NCBI GenBank assembly: GCA_024401055.1 | Contig: JAKSLT010000001.1 | Location: 1 to 64,000 of the forward strand | Direction of reading: 5' to 3' | From: Bacteroidaceae bacterium | Lineage (GTDB): Bacteria > Bacteroidota > Bacteroidia > Bacteroidales > Bacteroidaceae | Length of the DNA: 64,000 nucleotides | In this document: piece after piece, positions 23,410 to 31,563 of the stretch | Position numbering within the stretch: the stretch's first letter is position 1 | How the letters are laid out: the number at the start of each line of letters is the position of its first letter | Translations under genes and position numbers: made by a program | The notes under the pieces: model-generated | Told to the model about the DNA's origin: nothing | Database searches by the model: none | What the model saw: only the letters and a program-made list of their open reading frames with translations

Positions 23410-23879
23410 AGATACAACTCATTGCCGTGGGCCGCACCACCGACGCCCGCCTACAGTCGCTCATCGACGACTATATCGGCCGCCTCGGCCACTACATTCC
23501 TTTCCAACTTGAGATTATCCCCGAGCTCCGCCAGACCAAGTCCCTCACGCCCCAGCAGCAGAAGGAGCGCGAGGGCGAACTCATCCTCCAGCGCATCACC
23601 GACGGCGACTGGCTCGTCCTTTTCGACGAAGGCGGCCGCGAGTTCACCAGCGTAGCTTTCAGCCAGTATCTGGAAAAGCGCCAGGCCACGGGAGCGCGTC
23701 GCCTCGTCTTCGTCATCGGTGGCCCTTACGGCTTCTCCCCCGCCGTCTATGCCGCTGCCCGCGAGAAGGTGAGCCTCTCCCAGATGACCTTCTCCCATCA
23801 GATGGTGCGCCTCTTCTGCGTGGAGCAGATTTACCGCGCCATGACCATATTAAAAGGTGAACCCTATCATCATGTGTAA
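23406..23879 (+). CDS. rlmH: 23S rRNA (pseudouridine(1915)-N3)-methyltransferase
   Basis: 157 aa, normal length for this SPOUT enzyme. MKIQLIAVGRT at the start, GREFTSVAFSQYLEK and the SAM-knot FVIGGPYGFSPAVYA are present, and the C-terminus is GEPYHHV. It methylates the helix-69 pseudouridine of 23S rRNA. Its stop overlaps the next start (ATGTGTAA). Confidence 0.95.
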   Translation: MKIQLIAVGRTTDARLQSLIDDYIGRLGHYIPFQLEIIPELRQTKSLTPQQQKEREGELILQRITDGDWLVLFDEGGREFTSVAFSQYLEKRQATGARRLVFVIGGPYGFSPAVYAAAREKVSLSQMTFSHQMVRLFCVEQIYRAMTILKGEPYHHV

Positions 23880-25953
23880 AATAATAGAAGCCAGTTCCAT
23901 CTCCAGCCCCTCCCCGTCAAAGCTTCCTTCGGAACTTTGCCACCCCTCCCCCTACAGGGAGGGGGAATTACCTCTAAAGGACGCAAGCGCGTCATCAACC
24001 GCAGGGGCATTATCCCCCTCCCTGCAGGGGGAGGGGTGGCAGGGTGGCGCAGCCAGCCCTGACGGGGAGGGGCTTGGAGAGGGGCTTGGGGTTAGGCATA
24101 GTGTGAGGCTGCGGCCTCTCTACCCCCTTTGCCTTCTCCTCCTATGGCTCCTTACCGTTCATTTTGTGCGGCAGCCGATGCAGAAGTTGTTTGCCGAGAG
24201 CCTCTGGGACTTCCTCTTCACCCTTCTTCTTTTTACGATATTTCTTTGTCTCCTTCCTCGCCGGGCAAGTCGTTGGATGGGCGGTGTCGCCGTTGGTCTT
24301 TTCGCCCTCATCAGTTTCGTGGAGGCCTTTCTCCATCAGCGGTTTCGCATGGATTACGACCCCACGATGTTCTCCCTCCTTGCCGAGACCAATGCCCAGG
24401 AATCCTCCGAGTTCCTTTCCCTCACCTTTCGCAGTCCCGTCTTTTGGCAAACGCTGTGGCCCTATCTTCTCATTGTGGCCGTCGTGCCTGCCTTACATTA
24501 TTTATATAAACGCGTGCGCCCGCGTGAATGGCCGCGTCTCGTGCGCCATGTCGCCGCGTTGCTTTGTGTCGCAGGTATTCTTGCCCTCACCATCACCCAG
24601 ATAGTCCCTTGGTGTCAGCGGCGCGGCAAGATGCTCGACTATCTCGCTATGTCCCAAAGTGGTCAGGTGGAGCGTGTCAGTGTGCGCCCTTATTATTCCT
24701 CGCCTCTTCGCCTCATGTATTCCCTCAAATATTGGGGCCTCATGCAACAGGAGGTGAATACTTTCGCGGAGAATACGGTGAAGGCCTTGACGTCATCAAT
24801 TGCAGAAGATTCTTCCCCCTCCCTAACAGGGGAGGGGTGGCAGGGTGGCGTAGCCAGCCCTGACGGGGAGAGGCTGGGAAGCGGGCAAGCGCCTTCCATA
24901 ATCCTTGTCATCGGCGAGAGTTATAACAAGCACCATGCCCACCTCTACGGCTACGACCGCCCCACAACGCCTAATATGGATAAGATGCTCCGGCAAGGCA
25001 GTCTCATTTCCTTTACCGACGTTGTCACGCCGTGGAACATCACCTCGCAGGTGTTCAAATGGATGCTCTCCACGGAGAGTATAGACTCCGGCCGCTCATG
25101 GGCTGACGGCGTGCTCTGGCCCGCACTCTTCCGCCGCGCCGGCTGGGACGTCAGTTTCATTACCAATCAATACACGCCCTCGCCCCGTCAAAACAAAATA
25201 GACCTCTCCGGTTCCTTCTTCCTCAACAGCCAGCCCCTCGACTCCCTCGCCTTCTCCCATCGCAACGTGCGAAAGTATCAATACGACGAGGATTTACTTG
25301 CCGAGTTGGACGGCCTCTCCCCCTCTGGGCTTGCAGGCAGGCCTTCTCTTCTCATCCTCCACCTCATAGGCCAGCACATGGACGCCCGTCTGCGCGTGCC
25401 CGCCATGTGGCGTAAATGGACGGCCGCCGACTATGCCTCGCGCACCGACCTTTCCGAAAAAGAGCGACAGACCCTCGCCGACTACGACAACGCCACCCTC
25501 TACAACGACCACGTCATCTCCCTCCTCACGCGCCGCTTCTCCGCGCAGGACGCCCTTATCATCTATCTCTCCGACCACGGCGAGGAAGTCTATGACTTCG
25601 GTCAGAAGCTCTACGGCCGCAACCACGTCCAGACACCCAACTCCGCCACCGTGCGCAGCGAGTACGAGGTGCCCTTCATCGTGTGGGGCTCGCCTACTTA
25701 CCGCCGCCTGCATCCCGAGCAGTGGCAGCGCATCCGTCAGGCCGCCGAGCGTCCCTTCATGACAGACGACCTCTGCCACTTCCTCTTCGGCCTCACCGCC
25801 CTTCCTACCTCCTTCTATCAGCCTGCCCGCGACCCCCTCTCGCCACGCTACGATGCCGCGCGTCCCCGCCTCCTTAAAGGTAAATACAAGCCCCTCCCCG
25901 TCAGGGCTGCCTACGGCACCCTGCCACCCCTCCCCCTGCAGGGAGGGGAATAA
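23872..25953 (+). CDS. EptA-like phosphoethanolamine transferase / sulfatase-fold membrane enzyme
   Basis: 693 aa from the ATG at 23872 overlapping the rlmH stop. N-terminal membrane helices lie between ~80 and 240 (YPLCLLLLWLLTVHFV, LFTLLLFTIFLCLL and others), followed by a sulfatase-fold domain: VIGESYNKHHAHLYGYDRPTTPNMD (~345), candidate nucleophile Thr in VVTPWNITSQ, YLSDHGEE near 565 and GRNHV. EptA-type enzymes add phosphoethanolamine to lipid A or other glycans. GC-rich family B elements form ~60 residues of the N-terminus, a ~22-residue insertion before the catalytic domain and the last ~20 residues. The core is intact, so it is probably active. Confidence 0.83.
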   Translation: MCKIIEASSISSPSPSKLPSELCHPSPYREGELPLKDASASSTAGALSPSLQGEGWQGGAASPDGEGLGEGLGVRHSVRLRPLYPLCLLLLWLLTVHFVRQPMQKLFAESLWDFLFTLLLFTIFLCLLPRRASRWMGGVAVGLFALISFVEAFLHQRFRMDYDPTMFSLLAETNAQESSEFLSLTFRSPVFWQTLWPYLLIVAVVPALHYLYKRVRPREWPRLVRHVAALLCVAGILALTITQIVPWCQRRGKMLDYLAMSQSGQVERVSVRPYYSSPLRLMYSLKYWGLMQQEVNTFAENTVKALTSSIAEDSSPSLTGEGWQGGVASPDGERLGSGQAPSIILVIGESYNKHHAHLYGYDRPTTPNMDKMLRQGSLISFTDVVTPWNITSQVFKWMLSTESIDSGRSWADGVLWPALFRRAGWDVSFITNQYTPSPRQNKIDLSGSFFLNSQPLDSLAFSHRNVRKYQYDEDLLAELDGLSPSGLAGRPSLLILHLIGQHMDARLRVPAMWRKWTAADYASRTDLSEKERQTLADYDNATLYNDHVISLLTRRFSAQDALIIYLSDHGEEVYDFGQKLYGRNHVQTPNSATVRSEYEVPFIVWGSPTYRRLHPEQWQRIRQAAERPFMTDDLCHFLFGLTALPTSFYQPARDPLSPRYDAARPRLLKGKYKPLPVRAAYGTLPPLPLQGGE
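23904..24076 (+). repeat. palindromic element family B, complete ~172-bp copy at the EptA-like N-terminus
   Basis: Two inverted halves, each with a TCCCCCTCCCT..AGGGGGAGGGG hairpin, bounded by AGCCCCTCCCCGTC and GACGGGGAGGGGCT. It is read in frame as PSELCHPSPYREGE..SPSLQGEGWQGG..SPDGEG. Confidence 0.9.
24810..24875 (+). repeat. family B half-element inside the EptA-like gene
   Basis: One half of the family B palindrome, read as SSPSLTGEGWQGG..SPDGERLG just before the catalytic domain. Confidence 0.85.
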
Positions 25954-26058
25954 TGCCCCTGCGGTTGATGACGCGCTTTCGTCCTTTAGGGGTAATTCCC
26001 CCTCCCTATAGGGGGAGGGGTGGCAGGGTGCCGCAGGCAGCCCTGACGGGGAGGGGCT
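25889..26058 (+). repeat. family B complete copy at the EptA-like C-terminus and beyond
   Basis: A 170-bp inverted-repeat copy. Its left half encodes the protein end (PLPVRAAYGTLPPLPLQGGE, a different frame from the other copies) and supplies the TAA; the right half is intergenic. Confidence 0.88.
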
Positions 26059-26840
26059 TCTGGAGAGGCTTCTGGAGGGACTTTTCCTACTTGTTTCCCG
26101 TCACCTTCACGTTCTTGACGCAGAAATACTGTTGCGACGTGCCGGAATGGAAACTGATGCAGTTGTCGGTATCTTTCTTCGGGTACGGTGTGCCGCCCGA
26201 CTTGGTGCCCATCGTTTCTCCGTCGATGTTGACCACCACCTTGTCATTCTCAGGCCCTATGAAGAGGAAGGAGAAATGGTGCCATCCGGGCTTCGTGGCC
26301 TCAAGGTTCTTAAGATCGTCGCCGCCGATGAAGTACATGTTATAGACATCGCGCGCCCACGTGTTTATACAGAAGGTGTGGCCGCAGAAGTTCACCTTAC
26401 ACCAGTCTTCGCCGTCATTCTTGCGCGGGCCTGATGCGGGGGTGAAGAGATACATGTCGAATTCCAGCGTGAAGCACTCAGGCGGACCAACATGTGTCCG
26501 TTCACGGCGGGACACAGGTCGCCCAACTCCACTATCTCTTCGGTGCTGGTCCTCTCGGTCTTGTGCTCGTGGAAGGCATCCCATGATATCGTCGTCATCG
26601 TTTCCTTCCTCTTGCCGGGGATGGTGCCGATCACCTTGCTTCCCTGTCGGGTGGCGATAGTGGGTTCGGGCTTCTTGATATATTCCACCTTGAGTGAACC
26701 CTGCATGGCGGGCGGGCCCACTTCAAAGTCCTTCAGTTCCTTCACGACCCAATTGGAGGCCGCATCGGGTCCCTGCTGGTCGTCGAAAAAAAGCGTCTGC
26801 GCCCCGACGTGGAGCGGCAGGGCGGCTGTCAGCATGATGG

Positions 26841-26849
26841 ATAAGATAA
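26841..26849. repeat. target-site duplication, left copy (ATAAGATAA)
   Basis: Nine bases repeated exactly at 27179-27187, flanking the inverted-repeat element. Confidence 0.9.
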
Positions 26850-27178
26850 TATTGCTGTCCGGGGAAAAAGAATGTAATCTTTCGTATCGTTTGAGAAAGC
26901 AGGTAATTTGAGAGATAACCAATAGTAGGGGCTTACCTTTTAGCAAGCGACGGCAAAGCCCCGAAGGGGCGACAGATTGGAGGATAGGGCGAGAGCCCTA
27001 TCTTTTGTGTATGACCCTTTACGGGAGCGCTGTAAGTGCGACATAATTACCACTTTACTTGAATTGTGTCGCACTTACAGCGCTCCCAGAACAAATGGCA
27101 ACGAGTACGGTAGGGCTCTCGCCCTACCCTCCATTATGTCGTCCTTTCAGGACTTTCAACTTTCCCCGGACAGCAATA
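26850..27178. mobile_element. 329-bp MITE-like element with 18-bp perfect terminal inverted repeats
   Basis: The ends are TATTGCTGTCCGGGGAAA (26850-26867) and its exact reverse complement (27161-27178), with 9-bp direct repeats outside. Inside are a long hairpin with two perfect 21-bp arms (27023-27043 and 27067-27087) and two small hairpins around AGGGCGAGAGCCCT (near 26993-27001 and 27110-27126). There is no transposase, so it must be moved in trans. A 9-bp duplication fits IS4/IS10-like transposases, but I cannot name the parent element. Confidence 0.92.
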
Positions 27179-27187
27179 ATAAGATAA
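27179..27187. repeat. target-site duplication, right copy (ATAAGATAA)
   Basis: Partner of 26841-26849. Confidence 0.9.
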
Positions 27188-27235
27188 GTTTGCGCATGGT
27201 GGGGAATTAAAACTGAAACTATGATATTTCCGCGG

Positions 27236-27266
27236 CAAATATACTGATCTCTCCTTAAACGGACAA
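27236..27266 (-). promoter_or_regulatory. orphaned promoter of the interrupted secreted-protein gene
   Basis: Minus-strand TATATTTG (27236-27243), with TTG 20 bp upstream (27264-27266), lying about 40 bp before the original ATG at 27197. The MITE now separates it from most of the gene. Confidence 0.6.
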
Positions 27267-27452
27267 AGCTTTTCTCTAAAAAAAGTTCAATCACGGCTTT
27301 TCTTGTGCAAACTGCCGTAAACCATGCCGCAATCCTCCTTTTTTCTGATATAGTTGTCCACTAACAAGTTCCGCCCCCAACGGTGCTAACTCTGAATAAA
27401 TTGTTCCTACGCCCACACTCCCGTGTTTTTTTATCCCATTCTTTCATTACAC

Positions 27453-27550
27453 AACCTAGGTTGTTTGATTACACAACCTAGGTTGTTTGATTACGCGACC
27501 TAGGTTGTTTGATTGCACAACCTAGGTTGTCTAATCACGCAACCTAGGTT
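27453..27550. repeat. phased palindrome array 2 (5 x 22 bp, core AACCTAGGTT)
   Basis: Cores begin at 27453, 27475, 27497, 27519 and 27541, exactly 22 bp apart; the third again has GACCTAGG, as in array 1. The shared block extends from CTTTCATTACA to about GCGA. It lies in the 27198-27637 gap between the broken secreted-protein gene and the SpoIIE-type gene; nothing else is recognisable there apart from the orphaned promoter. Confidence 0.9.
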
Positions 27551-27637
27551 GTGCGACGATGGTGTCTGCAAAAAAAACCGAAGGCTGCCACTTCGGAGTA
27601 GATGGCAGGGGGCTTGCCGTAAGGGAATGGGAGGGTT

Positions 27638-29413
27638 TTAGGGGTGGTTTTCGGTGAGGCGTATGCAGAGCATGGTGATGTCGTCGCTCTGCGGGGCACC
27701 GCCGGCGTGGTTGTTGACGTCGTTGCGCAAGTTGCTGACGATGTCGGCGGCTGATGAGGCCTTAGGATTGCTGAGACTGGCCATGAGGCGCTGGTCGCCG
27801 AATTCCTCTTCGTGGGAGTTCATGGCTTCCGTCACGCCGTCGGTGAAGAGGAACAGGGCATCGCCGGGCTGGAGCGTGAGTTCTCCGTCGGTGTATGGGG
27901 CATCATCGATGGCGCCGAGGGGGAAGCCGTCTGGGTGTTCCATGGCCTGGCATACGGGGTGGCCGTCGGCTGTCCTGATGAGCACGGGGGGATTGTGGCC
28001 GGCGTTGCAGTAGAGGAGGCGGCCCGTGGTCAGGTCGAGGGTGCCCATGAAGAAGGTGACGAACATGGAGAGTTCGTTGCCTGTGCACAGACTGTTGTTG
28101 ATGGCGGCCACGGCCTCGGCAGGGCTGTCGGTAGTGGCGCATGTGCTGCGGAAGAGGTAGCGCGTGGCGGCCATGAAGAATGATGCAGGGAATCCTTTGC
28201 CGGAGACGTCGCCGATGCAGAAGTGCAGTTGGCCGTCGTGGAAGAAATAATCATAGAGGTCGCCGCCGATGTCCTTGGCGGGGTGTATGATTCCGTTGAT
28301 GTCCACGCGCGGATTTGTGTTTGGGGCGTCCGTGTCGGGCAGCATGTGCTTCTGGATGGCTGCTGCGATGTGTATCTCTTCGTCGAGGCTGGCTTTGGAG
28401 CGGGTAACCTTCTGCAACTTCCACAGGATGTGTGCGAGGCAGAGGATGAGGAGGAAAAGGCTGATGGCCGCGGCGAGTTTCGTGCTGCGTTCCATGCTGC
28501 GAATGGAGGCGTACACTTCATCTTTGGGACACTCCACGCAAATGGCCCATCGGGTGCGGGGAATGCGCTTGAAGTAGCACAGGGCGTCGTCACTCTCGAG
28601 CTTCAGCTGCCCGGTGGAGTCTGCCTGCTGTCGGTATTCGGCCCAGAGCCCGTGAGGGTCGGCCGAGGTGGGCTGCAGGAGGAGCGTGGAGTCGTGGTGG
28701 GAGATGAAGCGGAAGTTGTCGTCGACGATGGAAATCCTCTCGTGGGCGAAGGGAATGATGTCGCGGCACTGGCGGCTGATGCGCTCGGCGTCAATGTCGA
28801 GGCATAGCACGCCGATGCTGGCGCTGTCGCCCTCGGAACGGATGGGGATGCAGAAACTCACGATGACCTTGCCGATGCTGGAATCCTTGTAGGGGTGTGT
28901 CCAGCAGGGAGAGTCCTTTTGGAGAGGCGCGGCGAACCATTCCATTTGCGTGTAGTCGCGCAGGTTTCCGAGGCGTACGCGTTCTTTTTTTCCGGAGAGG
29001 GTGGTGACGTAGGCCGCAAAACCGTAGGGTCCCTGGCGCAGGGAGGTGGCAGAAGGCAACAGGCCCACGCCTATGCCGCATGAGTGGGGGTTGCGGGAAA
29101 GTGCTCCTTCGATGAACCGGAAGATGTCCTCCTCGCTTGCGTTGCTGCCCGTGAGGTGCGGGTAGCCTACGCGGTCGGTGCCCCATGCAAGGGAGAGATG
29201 GCCCTCTTCGGCCACTTCCACTTGGTTTTCCATGTAGGCAAAGGTCTCATTGACGATGCGTATGACGTTGCCGTCGGTAAGCTGCGTGACGAGGGCCCGT
29301 GACTTCTTGATACAGTAACCCATGCCCGTGGCGAAGGCCAGTCCTCCGATGAGGAGCACGGCCAACGACAGGCGTAGGTAGGGGTGGAGGAAGCGGAAGA
29401 GTGAGGATTTCAA
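27638..29413 (-). CDS. SpoIIE/RsbU-type PP2C phosphatase with extracytoplasmic sensor
   Basis: 591 aa. A membrane helix (~14-34) is followed by a periplasmic ~270-residue sensor resembling double-Cache domains (MEWFAAPLQKDSPCWTHPYKD, IPIRSEGDSASIGVLCLDID), a second helix (~310-330), then a short linker and the SpoIIE domain (~360-590). The latter has DIGGDLYDYF, IGDVSGKGFPASFFMA and LFTDGVTEAMN, the metal-binding aspartates. It should dephosphorylate a STAS protein, here the next gene upstream (37 bp away), in response to an outside signal. Last gene of the leftward cluster. Confidence 0.88.
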   Translation of the reverse strand: MKSSLFRFLHPYLRLSLAVLLIGGLAFATGMGYCIKKSRALVTQLTDGNVIRIVNETFAYMENQVEVAEEGHLSLAWGTDRVGYPHLTGSNASEEDIFRFIEGALSRNPHSCGIGVGLLPSATSLRQGPYGFAAYVTTLSGKKERVRLGNLRDYTQMEWFAAPLQKDSPCWTHPYKDSSIGKVIVSFCIPIRSEGDSASIGVLCLDIDAERISRQCRDIIPFAHERISIVDDNFRFISHHDSTLLLQPTSADPHGLWAEYRQQADSTGQLKLESDDALCYFKRIPRTRWAICVECPKDEVYASIRSMERSTKLAAAISLFLLILCLAHILWKLQKVTRSKASLDEEIHIAAAIQKHMLPDTDAPNTNPRVDINGIIHPAKDIGGDLYDYFFHDGQLHFCIGDVSGKGFPASFFMAATRYLFRSTCATTDSPAEAVAAINNSLCTGNELSMFVTFFMGTLDLTTGRLLYCNAGHNPPVLIRTADGHPVCQAMEHPDGFPLGAIDDAPYTDGELTLQPGDALFLFTDGVTEAMNSHEEEFGDQRLMASLSNPKASSAADIVSNLRNDVNNHAGGAPQSDDITMLCIRLTENHP

Positions 29414-29449
29414 TTTTTTGAGTCTTTTTGCGTATAAGGTGCGGAGACC

Positions 29450-29752
29450 TTAGACGATTTTGAACATCTTGTCGAAATTGGTGATGTGCAGTACTTCCAG
29501 AACGTTTTCATTGACGCCGCTAAGGGTGATAGTCTGTCCGTGGGTGAAGGCAGCCTTGCGCAGACGCAGGAGGAGGCGGAGACCGGAACTGGCAATGTAC
29601 TGCAGGTCGGTGCAATCGATGATGATGGGCTTGGAGGCCTGAGTCTCGAGCTCCGTGATTTGGGGTTCAATCTCCTGAGCGGCCTGCGTGTTGAGGCTAC
29701 CGTTGAGGACAACGTTGATGACGTCGGGGGTGGGGGTGATTTTTAGTTTCAT
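29450..29752 (-). CDS. STAS-domain anti-anti-sigma factor
   Basis: 100 aa, a single STAS domain with the phospho-acceptor region DCTDLQYIASSGLRLLLRLR (Ser ~55-56). In known systems an RsbW-type kinase phosphorylates such a Ser and a PP2C phosphatase reverses it. Here the phosphatase gene lies immediately downstream, and the only RsbW-type kinase in the window is fused to the MATE transporter upstream. Confidence 0.88.
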   Translation of the reverse strand: MKLKITPTPDVINVVLNGSLNTQAAQEIEPQITELETQASKPIIIDCTDLQYIASSGLRLLLRLRKAAFTHGQTITLSGVNENVLEVLHITNFDKMFKIV

Positions 29753-29853
29753 GGAAAAATAAAAAGTAAAAAGTAAAAAATAAAAAGTAAAAAAGAGGAA
29801 AGGGAATTATTAATTCCCAATTCAAAATTCTTAATTCTTAATTATTGCACTGC
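29753..29853. other. low-complexity spacer
   Basis: AAAAAGTAAAAAGT and AATTCTTAATTC repeats only; similar spacers occur at 32827-32934 and 48540-48583. Confidence 0.7.
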
Positions 29854-31557
29854 TTAAATCTGCAAAGTGAGCATGTTCTGGTGGAAAATGTATTTGTAGT
29901 CGAGCTTGTGGCTGATGCCTTGGGCTATCTTGAGGCCGAGACCAATCTTTTCGGGAGTGTCGTGGGCGAAGGCTATGGGGTTGAAGGCCCTGCCGTCGTC
30001 GTGGAGGGTGATGTTGATGCGGCCGTCCACGACTGTTGCGCCGAGGTCCACGGCATGGGCCTCTCCGTGCTCAATGATGTTTTTGAGGAACTCCTCGGTG
30101 CAGAGGCAGGCGTGGAAGATGCTGCGCTGGGACTGGCCGGCCTGACTGAGGAACTGGGAGAGCTGGGAGACGGATTCGGCAAGGGAAGAGATGCGGGGAG
30201 AGACGGTGACTTCGAACTTCTCTGCGGCGCCTTTTATGGGGATGAGGAAGAAGGGGCAGAGCGTGGGGTCGCTGCGGCGCAGAATGCCGCCCCACACGAC
30301 GATTACGATGCCCGTGATGAGCTGGCCGATGAAGAATCCTAACCACTGGCCATGTAAGAGATAGAAGAAGACGACGGGGAGCAGCGTCTGGGCGATGGAC
30401 AGGAACAGGGCGAGGCGTTTGCGCTCATAGAACTGGAAGAGGGGCATGAGGTTGAAGAGCAGGGCCTGCATGACGATGTGGAGCGAGAAGAGAGGGAGAG
30501 CCGTCATTACCGCCTCCATGGCAGGGCCCTGGGTGACGCCGAGCAACGCGCCTATCTGGCCGGGGAAGAAAATGATGGCGGCGGCATAGACGAGGAGGCA
30601 AAGGGCCAGGAAACGGTAGGCGCGCTTCATGAGCATGAGCATGCCGTGGCCGTCGTCCATGCCTGCGAGGATGGAACCTACGGGCTGGATGGTGCGGAGC
30701 GTGCCTGTGAGGATAATCATGGAGAGGGCGAAAAGTTGCATGCACACGGCGAGTGCCACGAGGCCATCGTTGCCGAGATAGAGGGAGGTGATGCGGTTGG
30801 CACCCAGATACTGCACGGAAATAAGCACGGTGGAGAAAAAGAGGGGCAGGCCTATGCCGAAGAGTTTCCCCAGTCCGAGCGAGCGCAGGCGGGGACGGCA
30901 GAGACGCAGCGTGTGGGCCTTGCGGAAATGGGGCAGGGAGGTGAGGATGCACACGACGTACATCGCGCACGTGGCCCATGCCGCGCCGGCAATGCCCATG
31001 CCGCAGAATTTTATAAAGACAATGTCCAGCAGAATGTTGAAGACGTTGCCCGTGATGACGGAGAGGGTGACAAGGCGGGGCGAGCCATCAACGGTGACGA
31101 ACTGATGGACGGTGTACATCACGAGCTGTGCCAAGGAGGAGAAAATCGTGATGCTCATGAACTGGGTGGCAAGGGGATAGAGTTCCTTTGAGGGGCACAG
31201 GAGGTGGGAGATTGGGCCGAAGAAGGCCCAGCCGCCGAAGATACATACCAGTCCGAGGACACCGCTCAGCAGAAGCGAGAAAGTCATGAGGCGTCCGCCG
31301 CGCCGCGTGTCACCCTTGCCGATGGCTACGCCCGTGAGGATAGTGGCGGCCGGCACATAGAGACACGAGATGGCAAAGAATGCCTGCAGCAGAGGCTTAC
31401 TGAGATTGACGGCGGCGAGAGCGTCGGGGCCGATGAGATGGCCCACGATGGTGGCGTCCACAATGTTGGCTACCTGCGTGGCGGCCACGGTGAGGACGGA
31501 TGCCCAGAGAAACTGGTTGAAGGCTTTGCCTATGAGGTACGGTTTTCTTTCTTGCAT
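29854..31557 (-). CDS. MATE-family exporter fused to an RsbW-like HATPase domain
   Basis: 567 aa. Residues ~1-430 form a MATE transporter with about 12 membrane helices (FNQFLWASVLTVAATQVANIVDATIVGHLIG, VDGSPRLVTLSVITGNVFNILLDIVF). The last ~125 residues are a GHKL ATPase of the anti-sigma kinase type: N-box TEEFLKNIIEHGE, G1 LHDDGRAFNP and G2 GLGLKIAQGIS. MATE proteins alone are ~450 aa, so the tail is a true fusion in one frame with no stop. The STAS and PP2C genes downstream complete a partner-switching set. It likely exports the product of the adjacent NRPS; control of transport by the kinase/STAS pair is inference. Confidence 0.88.
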   Translation of the reverse strand: MQERKPYLIGKAFNQFLWASVLTVAATQVANIVDATIVGHLIGPDALAAVNLSKPLLQAFFAISCLYVPAATILTGVAIGKGDTRRGGRLMTFSLLLSGVLGLVCIFGGWAFFGPISHLLCPSKELYPLATQFMSITIFSSLAQLVMYTVHQFVTVDGSPRLVTLSVITGNVFNILLDIVFIKFCGMGIAGAAWATCAMYVVCILTSLPHFRKAHTLRLCRPRLRSLGLGKLFGIGLPLFFSTVLISVQYLGANRITSLYLGNDGLVALAVCMQLFALSMIILTGTLRTIQPVGSILAGMDDGHGMLMLMKRAYRFLALCLLVYAAAIIFFPGQIGALLGVTQGPAMEAVMTALPLFSLHIVMQALLFNLMPLFQFYERKRLALFLSIAQTLLPVVFFYLLHGQWLGFFIGQLITGIVIVVWGGILRRSDPTLCPFFLIPIKGAAEKFEVTVSPRISSLAESVSQLSQFLSQAGQSQRSIFHACLCTEEFLKNIIEHGEAHAVDLGATVVDGRINITLHDDGRAFNPIAFAHDTPEKIGLGLKIAQGISHKLDYKYIFHQNMLTLQI

Positions 31558-31563
31558 GGTCTG

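Larger units (their letters stand above)
26087..27197 (-). pseudogene. secreted LamG-like protein, broken by a MITE and a frameshift
   Basis: Reading leftward from the ATG at 27197, the signal peptide start (MRKLIL) is cut by the 329-bp element. Removing the element and one 9-bp duplicate joins it in frame to SIMLTAALPLHVGAQ. The protein then continues (LFFDDQQGPDAASNWV..) until about 26480, where the frame shifts into PPECFTLEFDMYLF..WHHFSFLFIGPENDKVVVNIDGE to the stop at 26087. The C-terminal part looks like a concanavalin/LamG sandwich as found in Bacteroidetes surface proteins. The frameshift is a one-base type and could be a sequencing error; the MITE cannot. The part 26087-26946 stays open only in two frames. 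Confidence 0.8.
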
